A stretch of DNA of 37,479 nucleotides from a virus. A program made the position numbers and the translations under genes. Where the stretch lies: IMG/VR virus record IMGVR_UViG_3300017598_000268, positions 1 through 37,479 of that record; one strand, given 5' to 3'. Shown here one piece after another: positions 8,812 to 17,700 of this stretch (its first letter is position 1; each line of letters starts with the position of its first letter). Under the pieces are notes generated by a model. It was not told the origin of the DNA and did not search any database. It saw only the letters and a program-made list of their open reading frames with translations.

Positions 8812-9942
8812 ATGACATTTATTATCCCCACTGCTAATCATTTATTCCAAACCGATTGGGACGTTGACGGTAGGCGTAGAGGTGCATTTACCGAAGGGCA
8901 GTGGAATACAAGGAACACCAAAACCAATGGGTCACTTCCTCTTACAGGGAAAGCCACAGGATTTATTAATACAACCAGCACAGGAACAGCAGGATGTTGG
9001 TGGACTTTCAACACTTCTTACGATGTATCCTCAGATACTAAAGTGTGCGTGTTCCTATATCAATATAATGCCCCAAACAGACTGGAGTTAGATACTGCTG
9101 CGAATAACGGTATTATGTTTAGACTTGGCACTGGAACAGCCACCACTACGGTAGCCCCCACTAACTATAGAACTTTTCAAATGGGAGGCAGGGACACAAG
9201 GATAGGCAAAGAACGTGCATTCCCTGTTCACTTAGTTTGCGACTTAAACGCATCAAATCATGAAGCAACAGCAGGTACATTTGATAATACCGATGTTGAG
9301 TTTATAGGGTTTGGCTCTAAGACGCTGAACATGGGTGGCACTACTACTCAGTTATTTTTACAGCGAATGTTTATCCTTGATACTACAAAGGGTGCTACAA
9401 ACATTCCAAGATTTACTGGTGCAGGTAGTGACTGGGATGACATTATCACTGCAATGGGGACAGCTTATAATACGAAAATAACTCATGGTTGGCTGGCAAG
9501 AGAGGGAACAATTTTTAGTCTGGCTTGTCCTATTGAGTTTGGAAACAATAGCACTGCTACCACTTTCAATGATAACGGGGTTTCAGTTTTCTGGGGTAAC
9601 AATGACGACCCCACTGACCCAAGTATTCGTATCACAGACCAAGCATTCAGGGTATACATGAATCTACGGAACAATGCAGCGGATACAGCTACATTTTCAG
9701 GCTCTTATGATTGTGGTAACTCTTACCCAGACTGGGACTTTGACCAAGATGATAGTGCTGTAGTTACTTTCAGCGGAGCTGATTTCAAAGGAACAGGAAG
9801 GTTTGATGTAGGTAGTTCAATTACTGGGAATGCTAACTATAACGATTGCGGTGTGGTTTGGTGTAATGATAACGGGGTGGATTTAGATGGGTCAACCTTC
9901 AAGAATCCTCATGGAGACCATCTTATGAGGTTAGCCGCATGA
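8812..9942 (+). CDS. Fibre-like structural protein, shorter tandem paralogue
   Basis: 376 residues, rich in T, N, G and D, with no signal peptide and strongly beta-like. It aligns along its whole length with the first ~370 residues of the next gene. Shared landmarks include DVSS-TK, NAPNR, LNLRNNA-DTA-FSGS, DFDQDD-AVVTF, FKG-G-F-VGSSITG and DLDGS-FKN. It ends where the paralogue continues into a C-terminal extension. Its last codons overlap the next start (ATGA). It is probably an appendage or decoration protein attached to the tail. Cysteines (about seven) are more frequent here than in the longer paralogue. The function is inferred from composition and context only. Confidence 0.6.
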   Translation: MTFIIPTANHLFQTDWDVDGRRRGAFTEGQWNTRNTKTNGSLPLTGKATGFINTTSTGTAGCWWTFNTSYDVSSDTKVCVFLYQYNAPNRLELDTAANNGIMFRLGTGTATTTVAPTNYRTFQMGGRDTRIGKERAFPVHLVCDLNASNHEATAGTFDNTDVEFIGFGSKTLNMGGTTTQLFLQRMFILDTTKGATNIPRFTGAGSDWDDIITAMGTAYNTKITHGWLAREGTIFSLACPIEFGNNSTATTFNDNGVSVFWGNNDDPTDPSIRITDQAFRVYMNLRNNAADTATFSGSYDCGNSYPDWDFDQDDSAVVTFSGADFKGTGRFDVGSSITGNANYNDCGVVWCNDNGVDLDGSTFKNPHGDHLMRLAA

Positions 9943-11576
9943 CTTTTGCATTGCCTTCACCGACTGACGATTGCGATATCAGTCGTGGTGCTACTGACCC
10001 ATTATGGGTTGCAGATATCAATTCACCATCTAACACTGGGATAAAAGCTAATGGTAGTTTACCTCATCCTGATTCAGCCACTGAGTTTGATAACAATGTA
10101 GCTGGTTCTACCAAAGGTTATGCTAAGGAATTTGTCAATGGTGGAGCAGGGTATGATGTAAGCTCCAATACTAAGTTAATGCTTTGGCATAATCAGTCTA
10201 ATGCTCCGAACAGGATTCAACATGACAGTGTAGCGAATGGCGGTATTATCTTACGCATCTACTCAGGAACTGTGAATGGGTCAGTATATCGGGACTTCTA
10301 TGTAGGTGGGAATGACACGCCTTCTTCAGCGTGTATTTCAGGGCAGTACCCATTTGTCATTGACCTAAATGATTCCAGTCATGATGCTAGTAGTGGGTCG
10401 TTTGATAATACTGATGTAACTGGAGTAGCTATTTTAGTTACCAGAGCCAATATTGCAGGTAGCAGCACCAGTTGGAATTATCAAGGTAAGATGTGGATTA
10501 TAGACACAACTAAGACTTCAGCAGATACGCCTACCTTCAGTGGTTCAGGTGCTGTTATACAGGATATTGTCACTGAGGTTCAGGGGACAGACTATAGTGA
10601 TAAGCTAGGGTCATGGGTTAGACAGGCAGGATCGGCTATCTTTGTGGACTTTGGCTTTAGGATTGGAAACAACAGTTCTATTACTACCTTTGATGATGAA
10701 GGCAAGACTGTTATTAGCCCAGTCGCTAATGATGCGGCAGATCCTAGAAACCGACTTACTACTCAGGCTTGCAGAGTTTACTTGAACTTGAGAAATAACG
10801 CATCAGACACTGCTGATTTTAGCGGCTCATGGATTTGGCAGACAAGAGCGTTGTTTGATTTTGATCAAGATGATAACGCAGTTGTGACTTTCGATAGCCC
10901 CACCTTCAAAGGTATGGGAGAATTTACTGTTGGAAGTTCAATAACAGGAGCAGCTACATTTGACGATGTAGATCCTGTAATATATGCGGATACTGGTGCA
11001 GATTTAGATGGTTCAGTATTCAAGAATCAAAACGGCAGTCATGCCTTAGAGATGGTGGTAGGAGCTATGGATATAGCAGATATGAGGTTTGAGAGTTATG
11101 CAAGTAAACACGCAATTCTCATTGATACAGCAGGGACATATAATTTTGATAATGTGTTCTTTGACCAAAGCGGAACTAACGATATTGAAACTACACATAG
11201 TTCTGGAGTAGTAACCATTAACATTACCAACGGTGGAACGGTTCCTACAGTCACAGAAACTGGTGCAGGTACAGTAGTAATAAACAACAACGTAGACTTA
11301 ACAGTAACCGTTCTTGATGACTCAACTGGGCTTCCAATAGCCTCAACAGCTCATGTGATGATCCTTAAAGAATCAGATAAATCAGAGCTTTTAAATAGTG
11401 CTGTGAACGGTTCAGGCGTTGCTACTGATACTTTCAATTATTCGACTGATGTTGATGTAGTTGGATGGGCAAGAGAAATGAGTTTATCAGGAACTGATTA
11501 TGTACAAAAAGATTTTAGCGGAACAATTACTTCAGGTGGGTTTTCCACCATTGCTCGATTAACCCCCTTAACATAG
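9939..11576 (+). CDS. Fibre-like structural protein, longer tandem paralogue with C-terminal module
   Basis: 545 residues. Residues 1-~370 are homologous to the preceding gene product. Residues ~371-450 look like beta-helix rungs (DIADMRFESYASKHAILIDTAG, then VTINITNGGTVPTV). Residues ~452-545 form a separate Ig-like or carboxypeptidase-regulatory-like module (VDLTVTVLDDSTGLPIASTAHV) ending in DVVGWAREMS--GTDYVQKDFSGTITSGGF. The same ending recurs in the next gene product, which suggests a transferable C-terminal unit. The start ATG overlaps the previous stop (ATGA). A receptor-binding or appendage role is inferred. Confidence 0.6.
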   Translation: MTFALPSPTDDCDISRGATDPLWVADINSPSNTGIKANGSLPHPDSATEFDNNVAGSTKGYAKEFVNGGAGYDVSSNTKLMLWHNQSNAPNRIQHDSVANGGIILRIYSGTVNGSVYRDFYVGGNDTPSSACISGQYPFVIDLNDSSHDASSGSFDNTDVTGVAILVTRANIAGSSTSWNYQGKMWIIDTTKTSADTPTFSGSGAVIQDIVTEVQGTDYSDKLGSWVRQAGSAIFVDFGFRIGNNSSITTFDDEGKTVISPVANDAADPRNRLTTQACRVYLNLRNNASDTADFSGSWIWQTRALFDFDQDDNAVVTFDSPTFKGMGEFTVGSSITGAATFDDVDPVIYADTGADLDGSVFKNQNGSHALEMVVGAMDIADMRFESYASKHAILIDTAGTYNFDNVFFDQSGTNDIETTHSSGVVTINITNGGTVPTVTETGAGTVVINNNVDLTVTVLDDSTGLPIASTAHVMILKESDKSELLNSAVNGSGVATDTFNYSTDVDVVGWAREMSLSGTDYVQKDFSGTITSGGFSTIARLTPLT

Positions 11577-11586
11577 GAATTTTAAC

Positions 11587-13317
11587 ATGGCTATTTATGA
11601 TACAGATGCAGACTCCTCCACGGCAATTACTGCGTGGCTCTCTCAATTTAAAGTGGCAGCTTCAGGAGCGATTACATATGTTTCTGGCTCTCACACATTC
11701 CACGTAAAGTGGATTAACAGAGCGTTGCAGAAGCTTGCTTGGGATTTTGTTATTTCTGGTGATGATGAAGTAAACCTATCATTTCCTAACCCTTCAAAAG
11801 AAGAAGCATTAGGTAAGATTGTTACCCTGAATGACCATACAACTGATTACTCAGTTAATTATACCGTTACCGATGAAGTGATGGAGTCGCACTTTGGTGG
11901 TTCTGTTTCACAGAATGGTGGTGATGATATTTACTATGGTTTAATTGTACTTGGTAGTACATCCATACCTTTGCCCGTTAAGATAATTCAAGATGAGGTT
12001 GAACTAACCTCTCACTGGGGCAATGGTAAGAATCAAACAGATGGCAACACTTTATTAAGAGTGATGGTAAAAGGCAGGGATGGCGGAGCTGATACTGATG
12101 GTTTGCGTATTGTTGTCAAGGCAAGTACTTGGCTCGAAACATACGCTATTTGGGAAACCACTTTAGCATTAGGTGAATCAGTTGCATCCATAACTACAGC
12201 AGATGACCCACAGAACACCACTCTGCAAGCGACCGTTGAGGCTTACGGTATTACTAAATCAGAAGGTTATAATCTCCTTGATTTAGATGGTGCAGGTAAC
12301 AAACCTTATCTTGGTGAATGGTCTTATGCCGGAGCTGGTGCAGGAACTAAGAAATCTCTTTATGAGTTTGTTAAAGCAATACTTGTAGATGGCAGCTCAA
12401 ACACTTTATACGGTGTTGATGGCGATTTATGGACTGGTCGATTATACGACATGACCATTGATGCAGGAACAGGAACATGGGTTCAGAATGAAACAATTGA
12501 CTGGGTTACAGGTAATGGTAATTTGGTTGGAGTTGACTCCTTATCTGGTGGTAGTACTACCCGATTCATCCTTCATTTAGGTGCTGGTGTTCCTCCTGTC
12601 GATAATGATGTTATCACAGGCAACGGTGGAGCAACTGCAACTTTATCTGCGGATTCAGTGAAGATGCCAGCCAGCCCGAATCACTTGGCTCAGTTTACTG
12701 GTGCTTGGATTGGTGCATTAGGTATTGGTTTTGACAGCGGTGAAATTGGCTCATCTGACTCCTTCAAGGACTTGGATGGCAATATTGTTACTCCACCAAA
12801 CTTTGTATCTGTATCTGGTTCAATTGAAGCACTTAACTCAGCAGATGACTTACACGTGTTCCTTGCTAAGAAAGATGCAGTTCTCAATGCTCCTGACTAC
12901 ACTGTTTACACAGCAGTCGGTGAATCAATAGCTTCAGCAGAAATAGAAATGAACGAAGCTATCGCTTCTGATACACCTCAGACTGGCTGGGTTGGTGTTC
13001 TCAAGACAGGAACCACAACTTACAAGTTCTATGAGTATGATAGTTGGTCAGGAAGCACATTCCAGTTAGTGGGTACAGTTGCCGATGATGCGATCACTGC
13101 ATCTGATGACTGCTTCACTGCAATCATGTATGACTCTATGACTGGTGGCGGCACTACCAAGACCTTTAGTAACTCACTAATCTACAGCTCTGATATTTCA
13201 GTAGTTGGTTGGGTGAGACATGGCGATGCTTCTGGTGTTGACAAAATCATTCCTATATCTGGAACGATTGGTGCGGCAGGATTCTCCTTCTCAGGTACAA
13301 TGGAAGCAGAAGTATAA
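11587..13317 (+). CDS. Large beta-rich virion or appendage protein
   Basis: 576 residues, with TAGGA 10 bases before the ATG. The N-terminal ~110 residues (AITAWLSQFKVAASGAITYV, then WINRALQKLAWDF) look like an attachment domain. The middle is beta-rich with many G, T and D. Residues ~435-520 form a jelly-roll-like stretch (YTVYTAVGESIASAEIEMNEAI). The end (SNSLIYSSDISVVGWVRHG--KIIPISGTIGAAGFSFSG) matches the C-terminal module of the gene upstream. Proteins of this general type are frequent in uncultured marine podo- and siphophages. I cannot name a family, and the tail-fibre role is inferred from context. Confidence 0.55.
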   Translation: MAIYDTDADSSTAITAWLSQFKVAASGAITYVSGSHTFHVKWINRALQKLAWDFVISGDDEVNLSFPNPSKEEALGKIVTLNDHTTDYSVNYTVTDEVMESHFGGSVSQNGGDDIYYGLIVLGSTSIPLPVKIIQDEVELTSHWGNGKNQTDGNTLLRVMVKGRDGGADTDGLRIVVKASTWLETYAIWETTLALGESVASITTADDPQNTTLQATVEAYGITKSEGYNLLDLDGAGNKPYLGEWSYAGAGAGTKKSLYEFVKAILVDGSSNTLYGVDGDLWTGRLYDMTIDAGTGTWVQNETIDWVTGNGNLVGVDSLSGGSTTRFILHLGAGVPPVDNDVITGNGGATATLSADSVKMPASPNHLAQFTGAWIGALGIGFDSGEIGSSDSFKDLDGNIVTPPNFVSVSGSIEALNSADDLHVFLAKKDAVLNAPDYTVYTAVGESIASAEIEMNEAIASDTPQTGWVGVLKTGTTTYKFYEYDSWSGSTFQLVGTVADDAITASDDCFTAIMYDSMTGGGTTKTFSNSLIYSSDISVVGWVRHGDASGVDKIIPISGTIGAAGFSFSGTMEAEV

Positions 13318-13320
13318 TTC

Positions 13321-14538
13321 ATGGCATATACAGTTGATTGGCTTGCAAGGACTATAGTAGTCCCAGTATCAGACTTAACTCTGGTATCTGGGACTCGCTA
13401 TCAACTGGATATGGCTGACTTTCTTATGGAGTGTAGAAGGTTAGAATGGGAGCCGACTGAAGGATTGTGGGCTGCTCCAATACTTTTACATACCGATGCA
13501 CAGATTGATTTTGCTGGTGCGGATTACGCTGGCTTTGATAAGATAATTAACGGGTACACTGTTGAATTTGCTTTACCTGCTCAACGGGTTGACCTTCTTG
13601 GTTCAAATAACAATATTGTTGACGTACTGGTAGGGAATGTATCTGTTGTTCCAAGTAACTCTGCTGGACTTCAGAGAATTCAAACAGGTTCTGGATTAAC
13701 AACTGCGCAGTCGCTGCAACTGGAGCAGGTACATGGTCAGGTCGATAGAGCTTTATATATTGATACAACGGCAGCTATTAATGGCAATGGCTATCAACAG
13801 TCTCCTTATAATAATATTATTGATTTACTAGATGATGCAGAAGCAAACGGTATTGGTATTGTCAAATCCTTTGATGAGGTATTACTTTCTCGCAGCTTTA
13901 GAAATATAGCTATGGATGGTATTGGGCTGCCATTGTTTAGATGTGGTGGTCATAGTTTAACAGGCTCCAAGTTTAGAAATGTTCGGTTTAAAGGCGTACC
14001 ATCAGGAGCTGGGTCATTCATAATTCAAGAGTCTCAAATAGAGCCAGAAGCAGGACTTTACGGGTACATAGAAAAATCTGTATTTACTGGTGACGTAGAG
14101 CTTGTTGGATCTACACACATTGTTAAAGGCATATCTGGCAAAGAAGGTGCTGGATATATTTCAATTAATACTAAAGGATTTACGCTTCAAATTACAGATT
14201 GGCATAGGTCGCTTGGTATTAGTAATATGACTGGAGGTATTCACACTGTTGAGATGTATGGTGGGCAATTACATATTGGTTCAGATTGCACAGGCGGAAC
14301 AATCTACCTAAGAGGTCAATATAGTTTACCACCTAATATTAATCCGGCTGCAACAACTGTAGTTATTGACCAAACCGAGACGAAGAAAATCCTTGACCTA
14401 CATCAGCGAATGGATTTAGACCCTAACGATCCAAACATTTATAGTGATGATGGTTCATTAATTCAGAATGACGAATGGAGACTCGAAAAGACTGATCTTG
14501 GAAATGGTACTTTCCGAGTTCAGTTGGTGCTTCTGTGA
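13321..14538 (+). CDS. Baseplate/fibre-type structural protein with beta-helix-like region
   Basis: 405 residues. The N-terminal ~120 residues (YTVDWLARTIVVPVSDLTLVSGTRYQLD, then FAGADYAGFDKIINGYTVEF, then VDLLGSNNNIVDVLVGNVSVVPSNSAGLQ) form a conserved beta domain that I recall from many phage genomes. It is followed by a short helical hinge (LTTAQSLQLEQVHGQVDRALY). Residues ~155-370 look like rungs of a right-handed beta-helix (NIAMDGIGLPLFRCGGHSLTG and similar). The protein probably serves in the tail tip or fibre. The end overlaps the next start (GTGA). Confidence in a structural role is fair. The precise position in the virion is unknown. Confidence 0.6.
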   Translation: MAYTVDWLARTIVVPVSDLTLVSGTRYQLDMADFLMECRRLEWEPTEGLWAAPILLHTDAQIDFAGADYAGFDKIINGYTVEFALPAQRVDLLGSNNNIVDVLVGNVSVVPSNSAGLQRIQTGSGLTTAQSLQLEQVHGQVDRALYIDTTAAINGNGYQQSPYNNIIDLLDDAEANGIGIVKSFDEVLLSRSFRNIAMDGIGLPLFRCGGHSLTGSKFRNVRFKGVPSGAGSFIIQESQIEPEAGLYGYIEKSVFTGDVELVGSTHIVKGISGKEGAGYISINTKGFTLQITDWHRSLGISNMTGGIHTVEMYGGQLHIGSDCTGGTIYLRGQYSLPPNINPAATTVVIDQTETKKILDLHQRMDLDPNDPNIYSDDGSLIQNDEWRLEKTDLGNGTFRVQLVLL

Positions 14539-14744
14539 TTAATTCGGGCTGGGCTAATGATTGTGGTAAGGAATTATTCACCATTGGCTGGGTGACTTGT
14601 GATATTGTCGAGCCAATAGAAAAAAAGAAAATAGGTGGTGGCACTAACTTTAGCTATGCGCCAAGTAGATTGAAGGAGCAGTTGCTCAGAGAAGATGAAG
14701 AAATACTTGCAGTAATAATGGCATTTATGAGGATAATAGATTGA
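14535..14744 (+). CDS. Small conserved-type protein following the fibre gene
   Basis: 69 residues starting at GTG 14535, which overlaps the previous stop (GTGA). The opening INSGWANDCGKELFTIGWVT resembles short proteins I recall after the same fibre-type protein in other phages, which supports the GTG start and the gene being real. The middle is basic, and the C-terminus is an amphipathic helix (LREDEEILAVIMAFMRIID). It overlaps the giant gene by 4 bases (TTGA). The function is unknown; an assembly partner of the preceding fibre protein is possible. Confidence 0.6.
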   Translation: MINSGWANDCGKELFTIGWVTCDIVEPIEKKKIGGGTNFSYAPSRLKEQLLREDEEILAVIMAFMRIID

Positions 14745-17700
14745 GCTTACAAGATTGTTTGAAAAAAGTAGCGATGAGCAGAACAGACAGAGAGAAACTA
14801 AACTCTATGGCTTCCAGTGCTGTTAAAGATGGGATGACTCCAGAGGATGCCGCTGCTGCAGAGAGTACTGTTATTAATCAATTTATGGAGAACGTTGACT
14901 CTGACCTTGACGCTATTGCAACTCAAGCTGAAGCTCAGGGCGTTACCGTTTCCAAGAGAGACGACAAGAAGATTGAGGACGGGCTAAAGCTCGAAGAACA
15001 AAAATTACTCAAAGAGCAGAATGCAAAGCTTGGATTATTCAGCCCAGTGGAGCGAGCTGTACTTACCATGAAACTGCCTGCGTGGGACTCTACGAAGAAG
15101 AACCCAGAGGGCAAGGCACTTGGGTCAAACATCTACGCAAACATCAGGAAGGCATCAGGAGTAAAGCAGGAGGAGCTACATTGGCTCGGTCTGCAGGAAA
15201 TACTTGAGGTCGACCCAAAAGCAAAGTACACCAGAGAAGAAACTGCCAGTATTATTCAAGCCATCGAGCTTAATGTTATTGAGACAGTAGCAGGCGATCC
15301 AAAACCTCAAGACATAGACATTACCGATGAGGTTGAAATATATCATAATGAACCTTTTCAGTACGACATAGAGATGGTTGAAGAGGCTCTTATTGACCAT
15401 GCTGTAAATGGATTGAAGCAGCAGTTCAGGGGGGGTGACTTAATAATTGCTCAAGAACATTTGCCATTTGGTATTTCCATTGATATGGGTACTGAGTATA
15501 GTAAGTGGGTGATAGCCAATGTCGATAAGGTTTTTGAGGTGTTTAAAAACAAAGATAATAAGCTCCTTACTGATGAGGAGATATTTCAGCTTGAGAAATA
15601 CTTTGCAGAAACAGACAGTAACACCAGAAAGAAAGTTGCACTTGAACAGTCGGTTCGCTTATCTGAACTAAACCCATTAGGTTGGGAATTTTACAATAAC
15701 GGGCAGGTTCAAGCTTTAGCGATAGACCATCTTAGTAACTTTATTGGCTCTGCTGTCAGAGGTGGAATGGAGATATACAGGGACAGGGATAACGACACGC
15801 ACACTCTTGAGGTTATCAGGCGAAATCAAGGGGAATCAAACTCATTTTTACTTGGTAACGATGAGTCAGGCTACGGTCACTTTTTTGGCTCTGCCGCAGG
15901 CGTTCATGGCTTTATGATTGAGAGTGGAGATACTCTCTCGCATAACGAGGGATTCGTCAGGCTTGAAGACGCTGGTCGTGACGAAGATGCCAGAGAGGCT
16001 GGCTACTTAAATCATCAGGATGCGATTGAGTCCCAGATGGACGGTGAGTTTGAACATAGCGTATCAACCCCAGTTGAAGAGAGAGCAAAATGGGGTAGCA
16101 GCAACTACAACGTTAACCACCCTGATTTGAATTATAATGAAGACACAAATTACCGTGAAATAAAAATCAAAATGCCAGACCTGACCACAAGCGCAGGAGA
16201 GCGGTTTACAAACACGGTTCACTTTGATGACGAGAACATCATCACCTTCCTGCGAACAAACGACCGAACTGACATGGGCGGTCTCAGTGGTGTGTCGCTA
16301 CACATTGAAGAGCAGCAATCAGACCTTCATCAGAAGGGCAGGCAGGTCGGTTATTCAGAGCGCAGTCTTACTGACTTGGCTGAAGCCAAATCTCAAATCT
16401 CATCTGAGATGGATAGCTTGAGCAGAACTCTATTTGAGACACAAGAGGTTACAGATAAGGATGGTGAGAAATACATTCTTACTGAAAGGTTCGATGAAGG
16501 TATTATAGAGGAATCATTCCTCTCTGCCATGAATACCTATGTTGAGATGTACAGCAAGCATCAGGATAAAGGCGATCTGGATGCATGGCTAATAAGGTCT
16601 TCAGCATTTCATCAAGTCTTGTCTGATCGCCACAAAAAGAGTAATGGAAAAAGCTTCACGGTGTTTGCTGAATTATTCGCAAGCAACCCGAAGATAGCCG
16701 AGCAATTGATAGACCTTCATAATCAGAGAGCGATTATTGAGGCTCAACAGAAGAAAGAGATTAAAGCTGTACCAGATGCCCCATTTAAAAAGACTGAGGC
16801 ATGGATTGATTTAGGGTTAAAGCGAGCGTTGCTGACGGCAATTGCTGAAGGTAAAGACCATCTCACTTGGAACAATGCAGCATCAGTGGCAAGTACTTGG
16901 AGCAAGGAATACCTTGAGATGTACTCTAACCAGTACAACAAATTAATGCCTGCACGAATCAAGAAGATAACAGGTATCACTCCGACAAATATTGCATTTG
17001 ATGGTGACCCTGCACACACCTACAGTAAGCCAAGTTTTGAGGATTCAATTATTATTGAGAATGACTACTGGGCTGGTAATCAGGGACAATATGTCATTAG
17101 CATAAAGCGACATGGGTTAGGGGCGTATGGGTACGAAAAGATTCAAGGAACAGATACTTATGCCACCAGAGTGAAGTTCGACACCAGAGAAGAAGCTGAG
17201 GCAGTGGGTCGGAAGTTGTACGAACGAATTCCTGCAGAGACTGACGCTGGCTTCTGGCACATTCCAATAACAGAAGAGCTTCGTAACAAAGTCATGAATC
17301 AGGGTCTCAGCTTATTTCAGCCTGACAAGGATATGGGTAAGAGCCTGACAAAGAAGGATGAGCGTGATGCCAAGTTGGTCTTGCTGCCAAACACTCTGAC
17401 CGATAACTACCATGATAATTACGACAGGATTGTCGCTGAAGCAGCGATTGTTAACCCAGATGATTTTATTGGCGCAACTTTCGCTCCAACGCTGGCTGAT
17501 TTAACTGGTGGCGGATTCCTGTTCACTGGTATTGACTCCAGTCAGGTGGACTACCCAACAGAAATGCAGGGCGGTCAGTCATTCCCAATGCTGGAATCTT
17601 ACCATAATGGCAAGATTGTCTGGGCTGTTAATGACGTTGGTGGAGTAACCAAACTACAAAAGTCTGATTATATTATTGTCTCTGCAATGGCAGCAGACAC

